From: Henckelia pumila | Taxonomy: Eukaryota; Streptophyta; Magnoliopsida; Lamiales; Gesneriaceae | Direction of reading: 5' to 3' | DNA: 64,000 nt | Assembly (NCBI RefSeq): GCF_033568475.1 | Contig: NC_133123.1 | Span: 4,526,001-4,590,000 of the forward strand | Shown here: in pieces, positions 37,225 to 49,062 of the stretch | Numbering within the stretch: position 1 is the stretch's first letter | Layout of the letters: each line of letters begins with the position of its first letter | Made by a program: the position numbers and the translations under genes | The notes under the pieces: model-generated | The model's database searches: none | What the model saw: only the letters and a program-made list of their open reading frames with translations | What the model was told of the DNA's origin: nothing

Positions 37225-37249
37225 TTTTAATATGGTATCAAAGCTCAAG

Positions 37250-37909
37250 TAGAGATGACAATGGGGCGGAGCGGGGCGGGAATGCCTTCCTCGTCCCCAT
37301 ACCCGCCTCGATCCCCATAATTTCTTATCGGAAATTTTCCATCCCCATCCATGCGGGAACCAAGTCCTCATTCCCGTACCCATACCCAAAAAAATATATA
37401 TTATAAATAAATTTTATTATAAAATATTTATATATATATATATATATATATGATATTAGTAAATTTTATTATATAAGAAGATAAAAAATATTATTAATTT
37501 TATGATAAAATACCTAAAATATTGTGGGTCAAATTTTTTATTATAATATTAACTTTTAAAATTAATAAAAATATTTTAAATTAAAAAATATTTATATCAA
37601 TCAAAATTATTATTTTAAATAGAATATTATGTATCAAAAATTTATTAAGACTATATATTGTGTTTCTAAATTTATCAAAATGAATAAAAAATATACATAG
37701 ATTAATAAAAATAATTTATATGTGTGCGTAACATGAATGCGATTCAAATAATATTTTTATATTGTAAAAAATTACATTATCATAAACGGATGTATTATAT
37801 ATAATACATAAAAATATATATAAACCAAATAATAATAATATTTTTAATTTTAATTTTTTATAATATTTTTGATTTAATAAAATTTGATAATTAAAATATT
37901 TGTATACTA

Positions 37910-37975
<66 letters not shown>

Positions 37976-38134
37976 CGGAACGGATTTGGAAACGAGAATA
38001 ACATCCCATACCCGACCAATATATTGCGGGGATTTTTAAAAATCCCAACCAATACCCAAAAATACTCTCATTAATTTGCTCCGTTTCGAATGTTTTCGGA
38101 GTACCCGAACTTGCAGGGAACATGGTCATCCCTA
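37250..38134. mobile_element. Non-autonomous hAT-type element, 885 bp
   Basis: The ends are TAGAGATGACAATG and, inverted, TAGGGATGACCATG. They are flanked by a perfect 8-bp target duplication, AGCTCAAG (37242-37249 and 38135-38142). Subterminal parts are rich in GGGGCGG and CCCATACCCG phrases, while the middle is AT-rich and holds an ATT microsatellite. The open frame crossing it on the minus strand is an artefact of that microsatellite. No transposase is present. Confidence 0.9.
37911..37975. repeat. ATT microsatellite, about 21 units, inside the hAT element
   Basis: A pure ATT repeat of about 65 bp within the AT-rich middle of the hAT-type element at 37250-38134. Confidence 0.95.
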
Positions 38135-38142
38135 AGCTCAAG

Positions 38143-40044
38143 ACAATAGTTATATGTTTAATTGCTCTAATGAACCACTTGATGATATCTCGCAAAAGTG
38201 TACTCCCAAACATGAGAAGAGCGTGTTAGTTGTCCTACGTTAGATGTATTAAATCGTCGATGGTTGCATGGATGAATTTGAATAATCATTTCCAATCGAG
38301 TTAGTTTTTGGGGATTGAATTAATTACAAAAATCTTGTAACACATATACATATCATCAGGGCCGGATCATTTTTTTGGCCCAAAGTATTTTGAATGCTCC
38401 AATAAAAAATGAATTTATTCTTCACACTTTCGAATTGTTCAACTCAATAAAACATTAAATTTTTGGGAAAAAAAGGTTTAAATATACAGCTCCATGTTAA
38501 CTTTGTAAATTGACTAACTCAAGAACACGTGAAATAATAATAGAAGAATCATTTTTCAAGAAAGGGTGTACGCTAGGATACCGAACCAAAATATCGATTT
38601 TTTGGGATATCATATCGAAATTTTTCGATATATAGACATTTTTTCGGTATATCGAAATTTTTTTTCAGTATCTATAACGTATAAATATGGATTATTTTTA
38701 TTTAAAAATTTCGAAATTTCGATATCGATATCGATATGAATTTTTTTATTCATACCCATATTTTTTATACGGTATACCGAAAACCCAACCAGTGTACCCC
38801 ACCAACATAATATTTCAACTGTTCCCGAATTTTCTATAATGTTTTTTTTCCTACTTAATCATTATTCATTAATTTTATTATTACAAAAAATAAAAAAAAG
38901 AATATGTATTCCAATATTTGAGTAATATAAATTTGTAGTTGAATTGTTAAAGGAAGAGACGAGTACTAAATTGTGGTATTTAATTAGTTTGCATTCAATA
39001 TTTATTGACTTATAAATTCAAATATCTCATCAACATATATAAATTAGTCGCTTAGTTTAAGTTATTGATAATATTAATAAAAGAATTAAGAAAAACAATA
39101 TTGAGAGAATAATAATTCCAAAAAAATTTGCCCACAAGTTAAAAAAAGTCCGGCTACGTCCCTGCATATCATTTAATTGTAACAGAAATGCATATCATTC
39201 AAGAATTTAAGGTTCAGCATAACCGGACGTCTATGATAATGTTTGGAAATTTTACGAAGGAAAAGTCAAAAATATTTTTTAAAAATGTATGTCCCAGCTA
39301 TACAAGTTATTTACTTCTTTTCCGTGTCATATGTCTGCTTAGGACATTTAACGGTCGAGCAGGAAAAATAATCATGTGTTTTGAATTCTTTTTTCCCCCA
39401 AAATGTTGATGCACGCATGAATGATACATTAATTAGAGATAGTGATGACTAAATTTTATCGTATCATTTGCAACACAATTCATTAAAACGCAATGATAAT
39501 TTATCAAATTCGAAAGAAACGTAGAAGGGGACCCCCATCCGAATTCCGAACACCCAAAAACACACACACACACATTGGCGTGATTTAATGCATTTCGACG
39601 TAATAACAAATCATACAAAACTGAAATTTAAGATTTTTTAAAGATAAAAGGATAGTTGCTCATTTACATATCTAATAATAATCATTATAATAATAATATA
39701 ACACAATTTATTGTAAAACTATCTTACAGATTAATTTTGTAATACAAGTTTCATATTCTACTCAACCCATTAAAGTTATTATTTTTTATTAATTTTTTTT
39801 TTTCACTGTATATATAAATTGGATCAAATCATCTCATTTTCGTTAATATCATAATATAACGGAAAAAAAAGGATTATGTAGTATATTAAAGATGCATAGG
39901 CTTAGAGGCAAAAGAATAAAAACTACCTTTTTAAAATTTAATTCGAAGTATAAAAAAGTGGAATATTTCAACTTTCCTCCATGTTTAATCATATTATAAC
40001 ATAGAATGATATATTATTGGTCAAAATCAATTATACTCGGAGTC
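38143..40044. other. AT-rich intergenic DNA with decayed repeats
   Basis: No gene is seen. Bases 38570-38805 contain CGATAT/ATCG palindromes with GGTGTACGC at one side and CAGTGTACCCC at the other, and may be a decayed hAT-type element. A short AC repeat lies at about 39556-39571. Confidence 0.4.
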
Positions 40045-40068
40045 GGGGGGGGGGGGGGGGGGGGGGGG
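40045..40068 (+). repeat. Homopolymer of 24 G
   Basis: An uninterrupted run of 24 guanines, flanked by TC on each side. Such a run can form a G-quadruplex and is also prone to sequencing and length error. Confidence 0.9.
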
Positions 40069-40536
40069 TCAAAAGTGAAGTGTCTCTACTTTTTGGTTCT
40101 GCATGCAAAATGAAAAGGTGGATTAAATTTAAATTATAAAATTATTAGTATTGAATATTTCTCAACCTCACGCAACTCAAAAACAACGTGGAATAATTAA
40201 TGATGGAGCCCAAGAGCCATGCGTTTTTCTAAATTTTAATAAATTTCAATGGGCCAACATTCATAAATTCCTCAAAATGCTATTATTTAAAGAGCATTAA
40301 AAAATATGTTACGATAATTAATTTTGGTAATAATGATTATTAAAGTGTATAATCTTTTACCACTGACAATTGATTACTTGAATTTATTTGCGATCCTTCG
40401 GTAATAAATGGAAGTAGCATATGGAACGCATTAAAAAATGTTGAAAAAAGAGGAGTCCTTTGTAAAACTTGTACCCCGAGTTCATCCGAAAAAATAATAA
40501 TAATTAATTTTATTGTAGAAGACATACTTCTTCTTG

Positions 40537-40539
<3 letters not shown>

Positions 40540-40568
<29 letters not shown>

Positions 40569-40569
40569 T
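40540..40569. repeat. ATT microsatellite, about 10 units
   Basis: A short TTA/ATT repeat following TTCTTGTTG, in AT-rich intergenic DNA. Confidence 0.9.
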
Positions 40570-40956
40570 TATGCTAGATTAAATATGAATCTCACATGTA
40601 TCACAAAGGACGATTGTTGTGTCTAAATGTGTCTAATACTTAGACCATGAGATCTCAAATTTAATTACATAAAATTTTCGGGTTACTTTTGTATTTTTCT
40701 ACTATTTGAAAATAAGAGTTAACCTTACTTATTTGGATAAAATATGATTTATAGGATATTGGGTACCTGGGATTTTGCCGTTTTGGCTGATTAATCTTGT
40801 AACTAGTACTTTTCATTTGCAATAAAGTTAATAAGTTTTTTAAAAAAAATAAAAATTGTGGATATGTCAAGGTATTGTTGTCCAACTTAAGCAACTATTT
40901 ATAATTTTTGGGTTACTTTGTTTTTTTTGTTGTTTTCCAATATTTTACACTCTTTG

Positions 40957-42676
40957 TAGGGATGTAAATGAGCTGAGTCGAGCCGAACAATATCAGGCTC
41001 AGGCTCGGGCTCGGCTCGTTTGGCAGAAATAAGGGCTCGAGGTCGGCTCGAGCTCGATCCGAGCTTTTATTATAAGGCTCGGGCTCAGCTCATTTAGTAT
41101 ATATAAAAGCTCGGGCTCGGCTCGAGCTCGGCTAAAACTTGGCTCGTTTATCATATTAAATGAGTTTGGATCAAGTCCAGCTCGTTTTCAGACTCGTTAG
41201 AGAGCTCGTTTTTTGGCTCGTTAAGCAAGCCTCGTTAAGGAAGCTCAGGCTCATTAAGTGGCTCGTTAAGCAGGCTTGTTAGCGAGCTCGCTTTCAAGCT
41301 CGTCAGACATATAACAGAGCTCGAGTTTGGTTTTTTATTCGATTATAATTTTTTGATCAAATTGACTATAATTTGATTTATAAGCTTACCATGATCTAAA
41401 ACTTCAACCTCCAACACAACCCAATTCAAAAACTCCACTAATTTTATTTATCAAAGTTTTCGATCTTTATGAATTTACAACATCAAAACTAACTGCTCAA
41501 CTCATGATATATCTTGAAATCTCCGAATTTATTATAGATCAAATTTTAGATGCAAATTTCAAACACAATCCTTTAACTGTTTTCAATATGCACTATCCTA
41601 TGCTATATAGTACACAATTGTATTTATCATTCCAAAAATTTCACCACACGATCAAATAATTAATAAACTTAAAATTCAAGCTTCGTTATTCTTTATATCT
41701 TTCAAATAAAATTCGAAGCTCCCAACTAAAAATCTTAAACTCAAGTTTCAAGCACTTACCCTTGAAGAAAATCAACACTATCAATATTTATTTTATAAGT
41801 ATATAAAACTTTATTGTGTGGCTTAATTATTATAATATATATTTTTTAAGATTTAAAAAAATTGTATATTTATTTTAAAATGTTTTTAGACCTATTATTT
41901 TTTATAATGAGATATAAGTATTACTTGTGATACGATCTGTCCGTATATAAAATATTTTATTTAATGATATTATATAACTTTATTAAAATGTTGTGCATAT
42001 AATACACATATGAGTTAACAATTTTTAACTCAACAAATTTAATTTAGATAATTTTACAACTTTTTTTAACTAAAATGTGTTAATATCATTTATCTATCAC
42101 ATATAGTTCTAATTCTCGTAAGATATTTTAAATAAAATTTTTATTTCAGTTCTTTAAAAATGTATTGATTGTATTCTCATTTCTTAGTAATTTTGCACAT
42201 ATAAATATTTTATTTATTGTGTCTTTAAGAGAATTTTAATACAATGATTTTAAAGTTAAAATAAAAAATACAAATTGTTGCTACTGTATTGTAAAATAAT
42301 CTTTATTTCAACAAAGTATCATGTTTAAATCATGTCATTTGCATTAATATTAATATTATTTTTCACTCAAACTAGATAAAGCCACATGAATTAAATTAAC
42401 ATATTCATGAGTTTCTGAAACGATCCAAGCCCAAGCTGGAGTTCGCGAGACTCCTAAACGAGTCGAGCTCGAGCCCGAGCTCGGGCTTTCGAGCCTATTA
42501 AGAAACATGTTCGCGAGCTCACGAACCGAACATCCTTAATCTCAAACTCGGATCGTGAAAATTTTTGAGCTCAAAATCAAGCTCGTGCTCGGCTCGATAA
42601 GCTTACCGAACGAGCTCGAACGAGCTTTCTACTGAGCCGAGCTTCTCGCTAAACGTTCGGTTCGTTTACATCCCTA
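40957..42676. mobile_element. Non-autonomous hAT-type element, 1720 bp, with GCTCG-rich subterminal arrays
   Basis: The ends are TAGGGATGTAAATGA and, inverted, TAGGGATGTAAACGA. They are flanked by an 8-bp target duplication with one mismatch (ACTCTTTG at 40949-40956, CCTCTTTG at 42677-42684). Both subterminal parts (about 40980-41330 and 42440-42665) are packed with GGCTCG/CGAGCC words in opposite sense, a typical transposase-binding layout. The AT-rich middle encodes nothing I recognise. Confidence 0.9.
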
Positions 42677-42684
42677 CCTCTTTG

Positions 42685-44100
42685 AAAACAAGAATGTCAT
42701 TACTATTTTAAAAAGCCTTTTAAATTTTCACAACATAATTATTACTTTCGATCTTAAATCCAATAAATTTATCATTTTATTTATCCTTTGAAAGAAAATT
42801 AAAATTATAGAAAAATTGTGAATATTTTTTTATGCTTACAATAAACTCGTTTAAGTTTAAGAAACTTAAAGATTGACATCCGCTTCATGTTTTTTAAAAG
42901 CTAAATATTGTTTTTTTTTTTTTACCTTTTCTCGATAAACAGTTGAAGTAGATGATGAAATTTATAATTTCAACCACTCAAAAGTCATACTATGATATCT
43001 AAATACTTTAAAGTAATAATGTCTTTTCCAACAAAGACCTTTTACATTATAAGTCCATTTTCAAATAAAGACCCGATTATTAATTAATTATTAATTAAAT
43101 AATAAAAGCGGATGAAAAACTCGATCCGTTTCTACGTCGATATAAAAATTCTTAGGCACACTATTGCAAAATGTTTAATTTCATTTGCCAAAACCTTATT
43201 TATATATTAAATACAAGATTGCACTCAATATATACGATATTGGATCTAACTTTATATTTGTTTTTGTTTTTTTAACTTACACGTCGTATGTTACATTCAA
43301 CGAATATATTATATTAACAAATATTTATTGGGAGTTGATATTGAAAGAAATAAACGGTTGCACATAAATACAGATTTAGATGTTGTTACAAGATGTTGAT
43401 AATCTTCAATAACATGCAGCATAAAATTGTAAAAACATGAATTAAATAAACTAGCAACCAAATAATTAAACTCAGATATTTAAACAAGAGTATAAAATAC
43501 TCTTGCAATGCCTCAGTACAAAACTTTCACTAGAAAATAAATCAAAAATTTTACAAAACCCTAAAACTAGTGAATTACTGTAAAAAAAGCAATTTTCATG
43601 TGATAAAATAAAGAATAAAACATCTCCTAAAAATTATATGCAAGAAAGAATAATAAAATCAAAATAAGAAGATGAATCTTTGATGCCAAAGCACGATAAG
43701 AACAACGACGCTTTCGATCACATTTAAAACTAAAAGGACTTTTAGGAAAATAATATTATCTTCAGATATTTATACTATATTTTGTGTTATCTAATTTCAT
43801 TTAATGTATAAAATATTTGCCAAATTTATTCACAAGTGAAGTGCAAATAACAAAAAATAGAGCGTAAAATTGTAAATATCAACTCTCATATTTATTTTAG
43901 TTAAAACAAAAACAAAAAATGACATTATTAATTAAAAATAAAAGGAAAGTTTGTTTGTTTAATTTTGTTAATTAATTAAAAGTGAAGTGTATAACTGGAA
44001 GCATGGGAGAGTGTAACACACGCTCACGAAAATCGCGTGGCTATGGAGTGTTGAGAGTGTCTCCAACGGAACCCAACACGAGCTCTGTGGAACTTAATGC
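42685..44100. other. AT-rich intergenic DNA upstream of the kinase gene
   Basis: I see no gene or clear element. The end of the stretch leads into the kinase promoter. Confidence 0.5.
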
Positions 44101-44130
44101 TAAAGCTGTTTTCCCATCAGAATCAGAAGT

Positions 44131-44140
44131 ATATATAAAT
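44131..44140 (+). promoter_or_regulatory. TATA box of the kinase gene
   Basis: TATATAAATA lies about 590 bp upstream of the start codon, with a CT-rich initiator region (44250-44280) downstream. This implies a leader of about 550 bases if unspliced. Confidence 0.65.
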
Positions 44141-44164
44141 ACACCATAACTAAAAACTCCATGT

Positions 44165-44723
44165 ACACTTCTTTCACCTTCACAGCAAAATATAGAAAAC
44201 AAAACAACAAATAAATAAAGATTAACCCCTTTATTTATCTTGCTTCTCCACTTCTCTTTCTCTCTCTATTATCTCTCTCAACACAATTCCGTCCATGCCC
44301 TAGATCCACCCATGTCCAGCCACGGATCACTGCTGACCCGACTTTTCGTTGATGCCTCATTGTCTTTTCAGTCACCAGTTGTGAGCGCTTTTCGGGTTTC
44401 TTCTTCAATTTCCTTTTTCGAGCGTCTGCGTACATTCTCGGTACATTTTCAGTGTTTGGGAATTCCTTGTTTAGAATTCTTTCTTTGAGTTCCTCCAAGT
44501 GTGGGTGCCGGTTAATTGTGTCTTTATTGAGTGTTGGAGCTCAGGAGTTGGTGAATTTGCGTTTCTGCTCGAGCTGTATTGAATCCTGGCTTAAAGTTTG
44601 TTTCTTGGATGGATTTGATTGTTCGGAAGCAATGGGAGAAGAAAGGTTCTTGGGGTGATTAAATATGTAGAGAAGTTCGATTTGGGAGATGGGTTGTTGC
44701 TGAATTGGGTTTACCTAGCGAGA
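44165..44723 (+). promoter_or_regulatory. Long leader of the kinase gene with several upstream ORFs
   Basis: Several ATG codons precede the kinase start. One at 44295 is followed after one codon by a stop. One at 44312 opens a frame of 58 codons ending at 44488. Others near 44610-44700 are short. Unless a leader intron removes them, they should reduce translation of the kinase. Confidence 0.5.
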
Positions 44724-47700
44724 ATGGGTTGTATATGTGGTAAGCCCTATGCCATTGATGACAGTAACGAGAGTCCAAGGGAGAGGCTATCAGGTAAGGA
44801 ATCTTCGGATTTGCGGGCTCCAAGGGCTGTTTCTTCTCGGAGGGAGGAGAATTTGAGGTTGAAGGATAGGTTGGATAGTAATAGTAATAGCAACGAGGGC
44901 GGTTTCATATTTGTAGACAAGCAAGTCAATGGTTCATCTAGGTTGTATGTAGAACAATTGGAGAAGAAGCGAGAGAAGGCCGAGTGTGTAACTGCCGCTC
45001 CCCATCCTGGCGCGGGTATGGTTCCTAGGGCAATTGAAGGGGAAGAGGTAGCAGCTGGATGGCCACCATGGTTAGCTGCTGTGGCTGGCGAGGCTATTAA
45101 AGGGTGGGTCCCTAGGAGGGCGGACTCGTTCGAGAAATTGGATAAGGTTTGGCTTTTGATGTTTTGTTTGTTGCATGTATCAAACTATGTTGAAATGCAA
45201 CTTGTATGGCATTGTCTATACTCGTTTGATGGAAACAGTGGATGATACGCCAGTGTTATGGTGTAGATCCAATGTCATCAATGGATGATATATGTCGTTT
45301 GAATGTGATCTGTCAACTTTGTGGAAGATAATGAATGAACCGAAAGACTAGGCCTTTTGAAAGATTAAGTCCTTTTATGAGACCTCATTGGTTGCATGTA
45401 GGCCAATAAAAATGCGTTGGTGCATCACAATTTGCATTCAAGTTAACGAGCGATTCAGTTAGCAGCTAATGCATCTATGTGGATATTATTTTCATCTATG
45501 AATTGGATAACCATATTCTCCAGTCTCCACCGACTTCAAATTCTGGAACGATGATCATGAGTTATCAGCAATACAGCTGGATATTCTTCTTAATTTGGGA
45601 GGCTAAACTTTGCTGTTTAAACCCGTATTTTATTTTGAAAACCCTTGAAGTGGGTTTCTTATCTGGCCACTTACTGTAACTCCCAAGGGAATTTATACAT
45701 TTACCTATCTATGATCCTGAATCCTTTCTTGATCGAAATGCTGGACTCCTTCGAATATTACGTGATGAATTTAGGAACTCTATCACAGTCTCAGAGTGAT
45801 TGAGAGCCAGCAATTGTGTGGGTTTATGAAAAAAATCATACTCAATCACCTCACGTGACTCCAACACAAGCCATATATCCTGGAAAGCTGTTGGTGCTAC
45901 CAATGAGCTACTCTAGCACAAGAATTTTGTTTTCGTATCCTAATCGATGCTGCGTTATACTGACTTTTGTGTCATATAGTCTCTGCTTCTGGTCATATAT
46001 GTGTGTTATCACAATTAAGCCACAAACGACGCCACTTTAATCTATATTTTCTTTCTTCGTCTCCTTCCACATGTTTGTAATGAAGTTTATGCATGGTTCC
46101 GTCATAAACCAAATTTCTGTTTATGCATGATATTTTAATTTAAGTGCGTTGATGAGTGTGCTCTGGCCAAGATTACTCTCTGCTAATTCTCATTTTTCCT
46201 TTGTGGCCTTCTTTTTTACAGATTGGCCAGGGTACTTATAGTAATGTTTATCGTGCCCGTGATCTTGACGCGGGGAAGGTTGTTGCTTTGAAGAAAGTGA
46301 GATTTGATAATCTCGAGCCCGAGAGTGTTCGTTTTATGGCGAGGGAAATTCACATTTTGCGTAGGCTTAACCATCCAAATATAGTTAAATTGGAAGGTCT
46401 AGTTACGTCACGAATGTCTTGCAGCTTGTATCTTGTTTTTGAGTATATGGAGCATGATTTGGCGGGACTTGCGTCCCACCCTGGCCTCAAATTTACTGAA
46501 CCTCAGGTGTGCACAAATATTCTTTGATTTCCTATACTGAAATGATATTATGAAAAAAGTTCTCTTTTTGCTTCAAGAATTGTGTTTTTATGTACATGCA
46601 TTCCTTCTGACCTTGAATCTCGGATTCGAAGGACCAAAACGGTTTTGTTCTTTTTTCCAGGTTAAGTGCTATATGCAGCAACTTTTACGTGGGCTAGACC
46701 ATTGCCATAGTCGTGGTATCCTTCATCGAGATATAAAAGGCTCCAACCTTTTGATTGACAATAATGGCATCCTGAAGATTGCAGACTTTGGTTTGGCTAG
46801 TTTCTTTGATCCTCGGCAAAGTCAACCACTGACCAGCCGTGTTGTGACCCTGTGGTATCGGCCACCAGAGCTTCTACTTGGTGCTACGCATTACGGTACT
46901 GCTGTAGACTTATGGAGTACTGGTTGCATACTTGCTGAATTATATGCTGGCAAGCCTATCATGCCAGGAAGAACAGAGGTACACTTGTTGCGGTTTCTCT
47001 TTTTCTACTGTCGTGAGGCGGTGAAGTTCTTGTGAAGGACCAAAGATAATTTATTTTTAGAGTAATTTTAAGTGCAATGGCATGGAAATCACAGATCTGA
47101 TTTTTCAGGTTGAGCAGTTGCATAAAATTTTTAAACTCTGCGGGTCACCCTCTGAGGAGTATTGGAGAAAATCAAAGTTGCCCCATGCAACAATTTTCAA
47201 GCCCCAACAACCTTACAAACGTCATGTTGCCGAAACTTTCAAAGATTTCCCTGCACCCGCATTAGCACTCATAGAGATCTTGCTGTCCATAGATCCTGCA
47301 GATCGTGGATCTGCTGCCTCTGCTTTGAAGAATGAGGTAACATTTTCTACTCGATACTTTTTAAGCTCTCAAATCGGAATGAGTCGTAAACTGATTATTT
47401 TAAGAATTCGTACATTGTTTGTAACTCTACACGCAGTTCTTTATGGCAAGACCATATCCTTGTGATCCTTCAAGTTTGCCGAAGTACCCTCCTAGCAAAG
47501 AGTTTGATGCTAAAGTTCGAGATGAAGAAGCAAGAAGGTATTTGTTCAAATATGAAAGTTATTGTCGCTTTTTCAGATAATAAAAATCTAAAAGGTTATT
47601 GAATGTACTGTAAATGTGTGGAACATGTAGACAAATAGCAGCTGGGAACAAAGGTCAAAGACATGACCAAGAAAAGAGAGGACCAAGAGAATCTCGTGCA

Positions 47701-49062
47701 GTACCTGCCCCTGATGCTAACGCTGAGTTAGTCTCGTCAATGCAGGTAACTAACTATACGAGCTGTCAAACCTTGTTCCAATTTTTTATGCTGGTTGCAG
47801 AACTCTATGATGATTGCAGTATTCTTGCATTTAATTTTACATCTAAGGCAACGTTGTCTTGAACTTGAGGAAATATAATTCATGTAAATTGCAACTTTAT
47901 TCCATCAGAGAAGAAAGCATTTTGAAAATCAAACTTGAATTTTACTGTTTACAATGTTTCTGCATCAAAATTTGTTCTTCTGAAGGCAGTTATGATGATC
48001 ACTTTTGTATTGACTGAATGCACAAAACGGCAATATTTAGATGCATAATAGTTTTTTTGATAGGAGATGTAAAATATATCTCGATGAATGGTAATAGTAA
48101 AATGTGGCAATTCATGATTACTGCCGCATTTCTTTCGCCTTTTTAAGTTTATGGTTTGTTTAGCCCGATATTCTTGCTCCTTTTATCTGTTTGACCATCA
48201 GACAAGCAGGTTCTTGAATCCGATCCTTGTGCAACTGCGTAAGCTCTATATAGTCTTGAATCTCAAGTACATCCAAAACTAATGTGTTTTTCGAATACAG
48301 AAACGGCAGGGTCAGTCCAACCCCAAGAGCAGGAGTGAGATGTTCAACTCTCATTTTGAAGAAGCTGCATCTGGTTTTCCTATCGAACCACCAAGACCAT
48401 CCCAATCTGTGGATGAAGCAAACAATGAGCCTCACGGAAATATCCACAAGAGAGCTTCCCATTCCGGGCCGTTGGTTAATCGAGCTGCCTGGGCAAAGGC
48501 TGTAAAGAACATGGAAGATGCTCCTAAAAACCTGGCTGTGGCTGAGTTAACAGCCATGTCTGGTTTAGTTGCTGCAAGAAGGAGCATGTTGTCTGAAGAG
48601 CGCAGGGATAAATCTTTTCCTCAACACGAAGTTCCAAAACTTATAGCCCGGTTTCCTGGATCATACAAAGAGGTTTCAAGTTCTGCAATGAGTCAAGTCC
48701 AGAAGAATAATGCAAGTGCCAACTCTCAGCAGCACGACGATGAAAGAACTAGCAACAATCCTGTACTTGTAAGTAGTCATATTATGTTTACTTTGCGTGG
48801 CATAACCATTGAAACATAGCACCACGCTGTTGTACTTATAATAATCTCTCTCCAGCTCGGTTATGGGTCGAAGGGAAACAAAATTCACTACTCAGGACCA
48901 CTGCTGGTTCCATCAGGCAAAGTGGACCAGATGTTGAAGGATAACGACCGCCAAATTCAAGAAGCCGTACGACGAGCTCGACTGGACAAGGCGAGGATGA
49001 GAAAACTGCAGGCTGACAGAAACCAGCTATCCACAAATTCATTATTTGTTTCAGGCCGTTGA
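44724..49062 (+). CDS. IBS1: CDK-like Ser/Thr protein kinase, IBS1 group, eight exons, 714 residues
   Basis: A membrane-anchored CDK-related kinase; the Arabidopsis relative IBS1 acts in priming of defence. Exons: 44724-45146, 46222-46506, 46661-46978, 47109-47336, 47437-47537, 47631-47745, 48301-48768, 48856-49062, all in frame at GT-AG sites. The protein starts MGCICGK, a dual lipidation signal (Gly2 myristoylation, Cys3/Cys5 palmitoylation). The kinase domain begins at residue 142 with the IGQGTYSNVY loop; Lys165 (VALKK), the HRD Asp260, the DFG Asp278 and WYRPPE are all present, so it should be active. The cyclin-contact helix reads ESVRFMAREI instead of PSTAIRE. The C-terminal 300 residues are Ser/Gln-rich and end with a conserved GYGSKGNKIHYSGPLL segment and a basic helix. 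The start was chosen for its lipidation motif over an in-frame codon 35 residues upstream. The gene symbol is by family and could be a paralogue. Confidence 0.94.

Noticed and set aside
37716-38213. Minus-strand open frame of 165 codons
   Set aside because: It crosses a microsatellite and the end of a hAT-type element; a chance frame.
45479-46040. Open frames within intron 1 of the kinase gene
   Set aside because: They have no domain and lie between well-supported exons in an intron with good splice sites.
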